From Nostocales cyanobacterium HT-58-2 (lineage in GTDB: Bacteria > Cyanobacteriota > Cyanobacteriia > Cyanobacteriales > Nostocaceae): a stretch of DNA of 64,000 nt. The position numbers and the translations under genes were made by a program. The stretch spans positions 6,203,501 to 6,267,500 of the forward strand of contig CP019636.1 of the NCBI GenBank assembly GCA_002163975.1. Reading direction: 5' to 3'. The notes under the pieces are model-generated. The model was given only the letters and a program-made list of their open reading frames with translations, did not search any database and was not told the DNA's origin. This document shows, piece after piece, positions 1 through 8,540 of the stretch. The stretch's first letter is position 1. The number at the start of each line of letters is the position of its first letter.

Positions 1-70
1 GTACCAAGGTCAGGAGAAGAAGCCCATCGGACAGAAGCGCGACTCAAAAGTCTGCGTGATACGTCTCATC

Positions 71-520
71 CTAACATAAGTCAAAAGCTGAATCAGGATT
101 CAATTTCTCACAAAGGTAGCGGCGAACAAGAGCTTCTAGGTCTTCTATCATGTAAGGCTTACTGATGTAATCGTTGAAGCCTGCATCAAGAATGCGTTCT
201 TTGTCCTCCGTACTAGCCAATGCTGTAACTGCAATAGTTGCAATATTGCTGGTGAGCGGTTCTTGTTTCAGGGAACGCACAATATCAATCCCACTAAGAC
301 CAGGTAACAAAATATCTAGCAGTATCAAGTCTGGCTGATACTCCTTCGCAACAGGTATGGTCGTTGAGCTATCCTTTTGACATATAAGCTTACAACCGAG
401 GGACTCAAGAGCATAACTCAACAGGACTAGGTTGTCTTCATTATCCTCTACCGCCAATATTAAAGGCGCCAGAGGCTTTTGCCTCTTTTTATCACTCATA
501 AATACTTGCGCCTGTTCCAT
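71..520 (-). CDS. Single-domain response regulator (CheY-like receiver)
   Basis: A 149-residue protein made almost entirely of one receiver domain. Visible receiver residues are the acidic pair E25/D26 (AVEDNEDN), the phosphoacceptor D69 (LILLDILLPG), T99 (AVTALA) and K121 (YISKPY). No output domain follows, so it probably acts by protein-protein contact in a phosphorelay; many cyanobacterial sensor kinases have such partners. The start at 520 is supported by an AGGAGA ribosome site just upstream on the minus strand; the internal ATG at residue 8 has none. No cognate histidine kinase is visible beside it, though the gene lies at the window edge and the partner may be outside. The family call is firm; the pathway is unknown. 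Confidence 0.93.
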   Translation of the reverse strand: MEQAQVFMSDKKRQKPLAPLILAVEDNEDNLVLLSYALESLGCKLICQKDSSTTIPVAKEYQPDLILLDILLPGLSGIDIVRSLKQEPLTSNIATIAVTALASTEDKERILDAGFNDYISKPYMIEDLEALVRRYLCEKLNPDSAFDLC

Positions 521-1379
521 TTCTTCTCCTGAAGATTTGTATGAAATTCATCATTTGTCTTAAGAGAACGAACGAGGCATTCCGCGAGCGGCGGTGGGAT
601 AGCGCTCTATCTAGACTGGCTCGTGTCTCAACTTTAGCCAAGTTGATTCCCCTTGATCACCCCACTAGCTCTTTGGAAAGAATACCTTAAGTCAACAGAG
701 TGAGAAGGCACTCCTTCATTATATGTAAAATGGATAAAAATGTTAGCAAATAAGTCATAAGTACTTAATATATTTAATAATTATTTAACTAAGTATGTCT
801 AAAGATACATATATGCATGACATTGTGTTACACAAAGTTAACCAAACTCCCTTTGAGGAGAAATTCCCCCTGTATTGCAATGAAGTCAAAAGCACTATAG
901 GTTCTTGACATATTTTGTAGTATGAAAGTAGTATAGAATCAAGTAAGAAAAAGTCTTGGCTGATACAAATATTGGCTTTTTAAAGGTGGTGCGATGTATA
1001 CCAGGTTTGAATCTAAACAGAGAAGTATTATATAAATTTTGTTGATGCAATACCCAAAACTGTCAAATCTGGAATCGCATTTTCTAAAATCAAAATCATC
1101 TAACAGGTAGCATCTCCAAGAATTGAACTACTTGCATGCCCTAAGACTCACAGCTTGTCTACACAGTCCGAAAGAAAATTTACCAACACTCTAATATAGC
1201 GGGTATGAAGCAAAATTCGAGAGACCGCTTTAGACATTTCTATGGTAAAAATCATTTCAAGTGATGGATAACGGCTGCTCTGGCAACTTATACGCGAGTG
1301 GTTTATATTACGATAAAACTTTTGCCAAATCTCCTACATTAGGAGAGGCTGACTCCACCACTGCGTCACAACTGACAAT
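521..1379. other. Intergenic spacer, 860 bp
   Basis: AT-rich spacer between the divergent response regulator and AAA ATPase genes, so both promoters should lie here. I see no convincing RNA gene or transposon. A 93-codon plus-strand frame (1261-1542) overlaps the ATPase start in another frame and has no recognisable content. Confidence 0.5.
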
Positions 1380-2582
1380 ATGGACTTTGAATACTATAGA
1401 AATAACGAAAGTACTCCTGCCAATAGCAACCGTCAAAGCTTACTTGCAAGTGGCTGGCGACCCTTCCATAGAGAGTTGGACTGGGAGTTTGTATGGCAAC
1501 TATTGTCTAACGATACGCGGGAGTTTACTCAAAAAAGTTTGAATTTAGTCAGTAATTTTGCGGAAATTTTAGGACGGAATAATTATACCTGGTGGGCTAA
1601 TTTATTAAATGTTGTCTCTGACAATACGCGCTACGAAATAGAAAAATTTTGGAATTACATCACACCTGATCCTCTGTCACCAGACCATCGTTACAAAGAT
1701 GTTTTAAGTACTGAAACGCCTATCGTCCAATTCGTTAGCCGCAATAGTATTCCAATTGATTATGTTCTTAATCGTCTTCAAGAAATTACTGTCTTACGCG
1801 TTTTAGATGTGTTGAAATGTCCTGACATTATCACTCAATATTATTTAGAAAGAGATTTTTATTTTCCTGCAGAAAAATTTGTGAGTTGGGAGCGTTTGGA
1901 CGTTGTGAACACCGTTTATGCTTACTGGTGTAAGTATGACGTTTGGCTACAAATAGACTGCTTTGATCGGGGACGACGACAGTATACTTTAATGGCAAAA
2001 AATCTAGCTCCACTCATTACCAAAGCGACATATGATTTAGCAATTATGCTGAGTGGATATCAAAGTCGTGTAGGTAAACTTTACAGTCAATTTCCGATTC
2101 GGAGTTTTCCAGCGGATATTCAAAGTTTTACTGATTCCGTACAACAGACGATTCTTAACCAGAAACAATTAGCAGTTTTGGTTCATGGAGAACCAGGGAC
2201 AGGAAAAACTGCTTGGACACAAGCAGTCGCAAAAGAAATTTTGGTGCCTTTGGGATATGTGATTTTTATTTTGGATCATGATGCGATCGCTAACTTTGTG
2301 CCACCAACATACTTGGAAAAAATTTGTATTATTATCAACGAAGCAGATAACTTGGCGCAAAATCGGGCTAGTGAAGTAGCGCAGTACAATAACAAAACCG
2401 AACATATTTTGAGTTTGCTAGATGGCACCTTGTACCAAAGCGTTATTGATGAGTCTGGGATTCATATACAGCAGCAGTTGGTTGTGTTAATGACGTGTAA
2501 CACAACTGAAAGACTAGACCCAGCAATGCTACGTAAAGGTAGAGTAGATTTGATGTGTGAGTTTACGCAGCGATTTGTTTGA
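1380..2582 (+). CDS. Classical AAA family ATPase with degenerate Walker B
   Basis: A 400-residue protein. Residues 1-250 match no domain I recognise. The C-terminal part is an AAA module: Walker A GEPGTGKT (270-277), a Walker B-like strand ending NEAD (about 315-323), and the classical AAA second region of homology MTCNTTERLDPAMLRKGRVD (371-390), including the Arg-finger position. The usual Walker B Asp-Glu reads Asn-Glu, so hydrolysis may be impaired or metal binding altered. Such ATPases remodel or unfold protein partners; the substrate here is unknown. The next gene begins about 25 bp downstream, which suggests co-transcription. The start is the first ATG of the frame, and no strong ribosome site decides it. 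Confidence 0.8.
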   Translation: MDFEYYRNNESTPANSNRQSLLASGWRPFHRELDWEFVWQLLSNDTREFTQKSLNLVSNFAEILGRNNYTWWANLLNVVSDNTRYEIEKFWNYITPDPLSPDHRYKDVLSTETPIVQFVSRNSIPIDYVLNRLQEITVLRVLDVLKCPDIITQYYLERDFYFPAEKFVSWERLDVVNTVYAYWCKYDVWLQIDCFDRGRRQYTLMAKNLAPLITKATYDLAIMLSGYQSRVGKLYSQFPIRSFPADIQSFTDSVQQTILNQKQLAVLVHGEPGTGKTAWTQAVAKEILVPLGYVIFILDHDAIANFVPPTYLEKICIIINEADNLAQNRASEVAQYNNKTEHILSLLDGTLYQSVIDESGIHIQQQLVVLMTCNTTERLDPAMLRKGRVDLMCEFTQRFV

Positions 2583-2607
2583 AGTGGCGAAAGTTTACGA
2601 ATATAAG

Positions 2608-3444
2608 ATGAAACTTCACAGATTTGACGATGCAAGTCAATTTTACGAACGGGTGAAAGACTACTTGCTGAGTCAGGAAGCATTGCATAGCTTGTTATTA
2701 GGAATTTGCAACACTTTAATTCACAATCCACAATTCTATGATTGCCAACCATATCTGGCAACTGTAGAGATGGATGGAAAGATTGTGGCAGTAGCAATGA
2801 GAACACCGCCTCGCAGGTTGATTTTATCAAAGATAGAAGACTTTGCAGCAGTGGAGGCGTTCGCCCAAGATTTGCATTCTCATCATGAGCAGTTACCAGG
2901 GGTTAGTGGTTTAGCTGCGGAAGCTCTTGCTTTTGCTCAAGCTTGGCAAGCAATCGCGAATCAGTCCTATAAACTGGAAATGCAATTACGAATTCATCAA
3001 CTCAACAAAGTGCAGCCAATTCCAAGCTCAAGTGGGGACTTACGCTTGGCGAGTGAGGATGACTACCTTTTGTTAGTGGATTGGTATAAAGCATTTGCAA
3101 TAGAAGCCTTTGGATTTGTTGAGGGAAATGAAGAACGCAAGGTAAAACATTATTTAAGCCAGAGAAGTCTTTATCTTTGGCAGGATCAAGTCCCAGTATC
3201 AATGGCTCTTAGTAGAGTATTGACACCCAACAGTGGGTCGATTGGACCTGTGTATACGCCTCCAGAGTACCGAAGAAAAGGTTATGCTACTTCTTGTGTG
3301 GCGGCTTTGAGTCAAACCCTTCTAGATCAAGGGTGTCGCTCCTGCTTTTTGTTTACAGATCTCGCAAACCCCACATCAAATCACATTTACAAGACCATCG
3401 GTTACGAAAGAGTGGGAGATTGGAACGATTACTGTTTCACCTAA
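2608..3444 (+). CDS. GNAT family N-acetyltransferase
   Basis: A 278-residue protein whose C-terminal half carries the GNAT fold signature: the acetyl-CoA loop motif RRKGYA after a V-Y-T-P-P strand, then a helix and the closing segment TSNHIYKTIGYERVGDW. The N-terminal 130 residues are variable, as in other two-part GNATs. It should transfer an acetyl group from acetyl-CoA to an unknown amine. The frame is open from 2557, overlapping the ATPase, but the ATG at 2608 begins the natural MKLHRFDD sequence and avoids the overlap, so I prefer it. It sits between the AAA ATPase and the PLP lyase with short gaps and may share their transcript. Confidence 0.87.
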   Translation: MKLHRFDDASQFYERVKDYLLSQEALHSLLLGICNTLIHNPQFYDCQPYLATVEMDGKIVAVAMRTPPRRLILSKIEDFAAVEAFAQDLHSHHEQLPGVSGLAAEALAFAQAWQAIANQSYKLEMQLRIHQLNKVQPIPSSSGDLRLASEDDYLLLVDWYKAFAIEAFGFVEGNEERKVKHYLSQRSLYLWQDQVPVSMALSRVLTPNSGSIGPVYTPPEYRRKGYATSCVAALSQTLLDQGCRSCFLFTDLANPTSNHIYKTIGYERVGDWNDYCFT

Positions 3445-3457
3445 AACACTACCATTA

Positions 3458-4423
3458 ATGCCACAGGATAACTCCGTTACCATAACTGATGTGGAAGCCG
3501 CAGCCAAGCGTTTAGCTGGCATTGCTCACCGCACCCTCGTTCTAACTTCAAGAACTGTTAGCGATCGCACCAAGAGCCAAGTGTTTTTTAAGTGTGAGAA
3601 CTTCCAGCGCACGGGGTCTTTCAAATTTAGAGGCGCATACAATGCACTGTCACAGTTGTCGGAAGAACAAAAGCAAAAAGGCGTCTTGACCTTTTCTTCT
3701 GGGAACCATGCTCAAGCAACAGCACTTGCTGGACAACTACTCAATATTCGCACGACTATTGCCATGCCTGACGATGCGCCAGCGGTGAAACTTGCTGCAA
3801 CTCGTGGCTATGGTGCTGAGGTGATTTTGTATAACCGCAAGCAAACCAACCGGGAAGAATTAGCTCAAACACTATTAACAGAACGAGGAGGAGTGATGAT
3901 TCCTCCTTATGACCATCCTCACATTGTGGCGGGACAGGGTACAGCTGCCAAAGAACTCATTGAAGAAGTCGGTGAACTGGACTTACTATTGGTCTGTTGC
4001 GGTGGTGGTGGATTACTTTCAGGTTCCGCCATTGCAGCCAAAGCTGTTTTACCCAACTGTCGGGTGATAGGGGTAGAACCAGAACTTGCTGATGATGCAA
4101 CACGTTCCTTTCATACCAAAACCCTACAAACTGTCGAAAATCCAGATACCATCGCTGACGGCGCTCGTACTCCTTATTTGGGTAAAATTACTTTTCCACT
4201 AGTGCTGCATTATGTCGATGATATGGTCACGGTATCCGAAGAAGCGATTGTTCGCACCATGTTCTTTTTGTGGGAACGTCTCAAAATTGTCGTTGAACCC
4301 ACTGGGGTGTTAGCAGCTGCAGCTTTATTGGAAGGAGTAGTGAAGGCACCAGGAGCTAGGATTGGTGTGATTATTAGTGGTGGGAATGTGGATTTGGCGA
4401 AAGTCGGTCAATTGTTTTCTTAA
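3458..4423 (+). CDS. Threonine/serine dehydratase-type PLP enzyme
   Basis: A 321-residue fold-type II PLP enzyme. The Schiff-base lysine is K56 in SFKFRGA, the phosphate-cradling glycine loop is CCGGGG near residue 180, and there is a late VEPTG segment and a C-terminal SGGNVD motif. The length and motifs fit the short catabolic branch (serine racemase, threo-3-hydroxyaspartate ammonia-lyase, catabolic threonine dehydratase) and lack the C-terminal ACT regulatory domain of biosynthetic IlvA. It would deaminate or racemise a hydroxy-amino acid in the cytoplasm. Substrate choice among serine, threonine and hydroxyaspartate cannot be made from sequence alone. It starts 13 bp after the GNAT gene. 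Confidence 0.9.
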   Translation: MPQDNSVTITDVEAAAKRLAGIAHRTLVLTSRTVSDRTKSQVFFKCENFQRTGSFKFRGAYNALSQLSEEQKQKGVLTFSSGNHAQATALAGQLLNIRTTIAMPDDAPAVKLAATRGYGAEVILYNRKQTNREELAQTLLTERGGVMIPPYDHPHIVAGQGTAAKELIEEVGELDLLLVCCGGGGLLSGSAIAAKAVLPNCRVIGVEPELADDATRSFHTKTLQTVENPDTIADGARTPYLGKITFPLVLHYVDDMVTVSEEAIVRTMFFLWERLKIVVEPTGVLAAAALLEGVVKAPGARIGVIISGGNVDLAKVGQLFS

Positions 4424-4580
4424 TAGATAAAATGCTTGTAGATAAATCTGAAACAAATTTCAGAACTACAAACACAAATTGAAATCAAGTTTACTGTAGC
4501 GCTTACTGAAATACTGAAGAACATAGAGCAGCAGCTCAACGCAAAGCACCTAAACCGACAATCATACTAAAGCCAAAAAA

Positions 4581-5966
4581 TCAATATTCATTCCACAATA
4601 GCTCCATCAAATACTCAGCAATTCTTTTGGCTGCTCCGGGTTTGCCCATCCGCCGTATGCCATTTTCCGCAATGGCTTGCAAAGTATCTGGATTGGCTAG
4701 CAGTGACTTGACCACTCCAGCAACTTCTGTTGGTTCTTCTACTAGAATGACAGATGGTCCTAAAAGGCGGCTTTGCGCTTCAGCAAAGGCATAGGTGAAT
4801 TGGGGACCTTGTCCTGGAATGGTTATTGCTGGTTTTCCTAAACCTACAAATTGTTCTGTTGCTGTCCCTGCCATCGCGATCGCTAAATCTCCCTGATGTA
4901 AGCAGTCGTTGTAAGCATTTTGTGAAATAATAAAATATGCATTTTTCTGTTTAAATGTCAAGGCATTCTCATCGGGAATTTGAATAGGAGCTTCATTATG
5001 AGGACGCCAACCTTGGGATTGGAGAATTTGGCGTATACTCTCAAAGTGTAAACTGGGGGCGATCGCACCTAAAAAGACAACTGTTCCAGAAGTGTGCCCT
5101 AGCCCTGCAAACTCTTGTTCTCTAAAAAGCGCCATCATTGCAGAGACAGCAATCATAATTTGGTGCCAGTTGGCGTATGCTTCTGGGGGACGAGAACCAG
5201 GCAAAAGAGTGACAACTAAAGGTCGAGCTAATTCTTGATTTTGGATATCAGCACCGTAAAATCTTGGGCGTGGAATTTTTGGCTCCAAACCATCCATCAT
5301 CGGGTTACCCAAATCAAAAGCGGGAATGGGCCATTTTTTTAATAAATCTGCTGTGAGGGAATCTCTGGGGAATACTGCCCTACAACGTTGACGACTCATC
5401 AATCTACGTTCCCAAGGGTGATAAACTGAACCGGAAAAGCTTTCCCAATGTGCTGCTCCATTTCTCCCTTTTAATAAACCACCCTCATCTCGCACGTGGT
5501 ATTCCGATTTCGCTGTGCCTACGAAGGCATAGTTAGCACCACTCATCCACGCAAATAGGAGTGGTACAATGTCGCCTACTGCTAAAATCGCTTTCCTGCT
5601 GGCTAATTTTTCTTGGGTATTTACCCAGCGACGTAGAGCATTAATTTGCTCTACGGTCAGTTGTAACAAACCACCCTGTACATCTCGCATGAGCTGGCGT
5701 CCATCCATGTAAATAAAGCCACCAGAGGGCATTGTACGTACTGAACCAACCAGAGGGATACCCAACTCTTGGTAAGCGTGTCCTTGTCCCACCAATGGTA
5801 AAGCAAAGATTTCCGGTGGATGGCGTGTTTGTAGAAGTTCTTGCACTATACGGGCTGCAATGACATCCTCCCCATGCCCATTGCTTAAAACAAGTAACCG
5901 TAAACGTGAAGTGTCTTCTTCAGAATTAGAGTTCGATGTTAGGGGTAACTGTGATAAATCACTCAT
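4581..5966 (-). CDS. Lipid-A-disaccharide synthase-related glycosyltransferase
   Basis: About 461 residues, resembling the cyanobacterial LpxB-related family rather than true LpxB. It opens with a Rossmann-like strand and glycine-rich loop (LLVLSNGHGEDVIAARI). The C-terminal half has the nucleotide-sugar region VTLLPGSRPPEAYANW and AMAGTATEQFVGLGKPAI. It probably glycosylates an envelope lipid or glycan. The frame is open to 6062, but the ATG at 5966 gives the natural start MSDLSQL; the upstream 32 residues look like untranslated leader. It is divergent from the Omp85 gene, which fits an envelope-biogenesis locus. The exact substrate is unknown. Confidence 0.85.
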   Translation of the reverse strand: MSDLSQLPLTSNSNSEEDTSRLRLLVLSNGHGEDVIAARIVQELLQTRHPPEIFALPLVGQGHAYQELGIPLVGSVRTMPSGGFIYMDGRQLMRDVQGGLLQLTVEQINALRRWVNTQEKLASRKAILAVGDIVPLLFAWMSGANYAFVGTAKSEYHVRDEGGLLKGRNGAAHWESFSGSVYHPWERRLMSRQRCRAVFPRDSLTADLLKKWPIPAFDLGNPMMDGLEPKIPRPRFYGADIQNQELARPLVVTLLPGSRPPEAYANWHQIMIAVSAMMALFREQEFAGLGHTSGTVVFLGAIAPSLHFESIRQILQSQGWRPHNEAPIQIPDENALTFKQKNAYFIISQNAYNDCLHQGDLAIAMAGTATEQFVGLGKPAITIPGQGPQFTYAFAEAQSRLLGPSVILVEEPTEVAGVVKSLLANPDTLQAIAENGIRRMGKPGAAKRIAEYLMELLWNEY

Positions 5967-6117
5967 AAGAAACAAAAACTTAAAAATAACTGTCTTTGGG
6001 CGCAAGAGGAGTGAATGGGGGTATAAATCGGCAAAGCAGCTGGAAGTTAGTCTTATCCCCATTGCCTAACCTCAGTACGGAAGTACAAACTAACTCCCAG
6101 TTCATTAGGCTACTATT

Positions 6118-8229
6118 ATGCGAGTTTCTTCTGCTGCAATTTTTACTTTAGTGAGTTTGGCGGCTGGCAATGCTAGTCAGCAAGCGTTGGCTGCACCCTC
6201 TAACATTTCTGGTGAAGCTGACCAACCTGATAACTTGGTGGTGCCGGTGAGTGAAGATACACCTACACAGATAGAGACGATTGCACCCCCAGAAACAGTA
6301 GTTATTGGACAATTCTCTCAAAAATCGGCAAGCGTGCAAAGTGGTGGTAGGAATAATTCAGTCGTAATAAGTACCCAAGAGAATCAGGGAACAAACAGAC
6401 AAGGAAAAGTAGGGGGAGTAGCAGAAGTACAGAGAGTAGCGGGAGAAATAACTTCTCCATCTTCCCCAACTCCCCCCATACTCTCCACCACTAATAATGA
6501 CTTAGTCGTCACTGCTACCGATATACAGATAGTAGGAGCGAATGAGGAGTTGCAGCAGGTCATTCGCAGTGTGATTAAAACACAAGCAGGTGGAGAAACC
6601 AGTCAAAGCCAGCTACAGAAGGATGTTGCGGCAATTTTGGAAACAGGTTTATTTACAAATGCTCGTGCAAATAGCAGCACAACACCTGGTGGCTTAAATG
6701 TAGTGTATGAAGTACAACCAGTTGTTGTGCGTTCTCTACAACTTTCCGGGGCGAAAGCGCTGACTTACCAACTTGCTTGGGAACGCTTCCAACCTCAAGT
6801 AGGAAAAGCTATCAGTCCCAATGCTTTGAAGGAAGCAGTACAACAACTTAATAAATGGTACACCGACAATGGTTATAAAGTTGCACGGGTGATATCAATT
6901 AGACCCAGTGCTGAAGGAATCCTGACTTTGAATGTTGCTGAAGGTGTGGTGAACGATATCAAGTTTCGCTTTGTCAACGACGAGGGTAAGACTGTTGATG
7001 ACAAGGGCAAACTCGTGGGAGGACGCACGAAAACAGGTTTCTTGCAGCAACAGCTTAAGCTCAAGCCAGGGCAAGTCTATCAAGAAAATGTGGTAAAGCA
7101 AGACTTACAGAAACTATATAAGACTGGGTTATTTCAGAATGTCAACGTTGCTTTTGAGGGAGATGCAACAAAACTGGATGTTATTTACGAACTTAAGGAA
7201 ATAGGAGCACGTTCTGTTAACGTAGGTGGGAACTACAGTGCTGACCAAGGGATAGTAGGCACGTTAACTTATCGAGATCAGAATGTCGGTGGTATTAACG
7301 ATACTTTAGGTTTTAATCTGGAAGTGGGTCGCCGTGACTTTCAATTTGATACCAAATTTACCAGTCCCTACCGGGAAACGAATCCAGACCGCTTTGGCTA
7401 CACCGTGAATGCGTTTCGCAAGCGGGGACTTTCTGACACTTTTGATGGCGATGTCAAGCTAGCAAATGGCGATAGAGTGCGGGAAGGTCGAATTGGCGGA
7501 AGTGTGAGTTTGCAGCGCCCGATTGATGGCTGGGATACTTCTTTAGGGTTCAACTATACCCGTGTGAGCATTCGTGATCGCGACGGGACAATTTCCCCAA
7601 CAGATGAAAAGGGGAATCCCCTATCTTTGAGTGGGACTGGTATTGATGATTTGACGACTGTCTCCTTAACCGCTATTAAAGACCAACGAGATAATCCCTT
7701 TTATCCGACTCAAGGTTCTATTCTTAAACTCAGTACGGAACAATCCCTTCCTCTTGGGGAAGGAGAAATTTCTATGAATCGGATAAAGGCAAACTACAGC
7801 CAGTTTACGCCTGTGAAGTTATTTGAGTCTAAAAAGCCACAAGTCTTTGCTTTGAATCTCCAAGCTGGTACTATCATTGGCGATTTACCACCTTATGAAA
7901 GTTTTAATTTGGGTGGTCCTGATTCAGTACGCGGTTTTGATGGCGGTGATGTTGGTAGTGGTCGCACTTATGTGTTAGCTTCAGCGGAATATCGCTTCCC
8001 GATTGTTCAAGCTTTGGGCGGTGTGCTGTTTGCAGATTTTGCCTCAGACTTGGGTTCTGGTGAGACTGTATTAGGCGATCCTGCAGGAGTTCGTGGCAAA
8101 CCAGGGACTGGTTTTGGTTATGGGGCGGGAGTGCGCTTTGACTCACCCTTGGGTTTAATTCGGGCAGACTATGGTTTGAATGACCAAGGAGAAAGCCGCC
8201 TGCATTTCGGTATTGGTCAACGTTTCTAA
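6118..8229 (+). CDS. Omp85/BamA-type outer-membrane assembly protein
   Basis: A 703-residue outer-membrane protein. Residues 1-25 form a signal peptide (hydrophobic core, then ALAAPS). A low-complexity Ser/Thr/Gln linker reaches to about residue 125. POTRA repeats follow to about 370, with recurring FxxGLFxNV-like segments (ETGLFTNAR, KTGLFQNVNV). The rest is the 16-strand Omp85 barrel, with the lid-type motif GGPDSVRGFDGGD and a C-terminal strand ending in Phe (HFGIGQRF). It should insert beta-barrel proteins into the outer membrane. The last codons and stop lie in a short tandem repeat. Whether it is the main BamA or a paralogue cannot be decided here. Confidence 0.93.
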   Translation: MRVSSAAIFTLVSLAAGNASQQALAAPSNISGEADQPDNLVVPVSEDTPTQIETIAPPETVVIGQFSQKSASVQSGGRNNSVVISTQENQGTNRQGKVGGVAEVQRVAGEITSPSSPTPPILSTTNNDLVVTATDIQIVGANEELQQVIRSVIKTQAGGETSQSQLQKDVAAILETGLFTNARANSSTTPGGLNVVYEVQPVVVRSLQLSGAKALTYQLAWERFQPQVGKAISPNALKEAVQQLNKWYTDNGYKVARVISIRPSAEGILTLNVAEGVVNDIKFRFVNDEGKTVDDKGKLVGGRTKTGFLQQQLKLKPGQVYQENVVKQDLQKLYKTGLFQNVNVAFEGDATKLDVIYELKEIGARSVNVGGNYSADQGIVGTLTYRDQNVGGINDTLGFNLEVGRRDFQFDTKFTSPYRETNPDRFGYTVNAFRKRGLSDTFDGDVKLANGDRVREGRIGGSVSLQRPIDGWDTSLGFNYTRVSIRDRDGTISPTDEKGNPLSLSGTGIDDLTTVSLTAIKDQRDNPFYPTQGSILKLSTEQSLPLGEGEISMNRIKANYSQFTPVKLFESKKPQVFALNLQAGTIIGDLPPYESFNLGGPDSVRGFDGGDVGSGRTYVLASAEYRFPIVQALGGVLFADFASDLGSGETVLGDPAGVRGKPGTGFGYGAGVRFDSPLGLIRADYGLNDQGESRLHFGIGQRF

Positions 8230-8276
8230 AAATGCGTTTCTAAAAATGCGTTTCTAAAAATGCATTTCTAAAAATG
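8221..8276 (+). repeat. 14-bp tandem repeat (4 copies) spanning the Omp85 stop codon
   Basis: Four abutting copies of CGTTTCTAAAAATG; the fourth has A in place of G at its second base. The first copy supplies the last two codons and the TAA stop of the Omp85 gene, so the gene end itself is the repeated unit. Confidence 0.9.
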
Positions 8277-8540
8277 CATAGTAGTCGAGTGGACAGTTCT
8301 TAAAGTGCTGAGTGTTGAGTAGACGATGCTGAGTATATCATGGAGAGGAAAAACTTTAGAAGAGTCGTCTTTTGGGGTGAGGTCGTATAAGAATGCTGGG
8401 TAATGAACAAAATTTGATATCTCTTGGGATTCAGGTTAGACTCATGACTCAAGACTGGAGCTTTGCGAGTTTCAGATTCCGTTTATGACGCAGTACTCAT
8501 TATAGATATTTACTCAGCACTTCAATATTCAGGACTCTCT

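Noticed and set aside
1..165. Plus-strand open frame from the window edge to a TGA at 163-165
   Set aside because: It overlaps the response regulator on the other strand and shows no recognisable protein end; probably chance.
1261..1542. 93-codon plus-strand frame before the AAA ATPase
   Set aside because: Overlaps the ATPase coding start in another frame and has no family resemblance or ribosome site.
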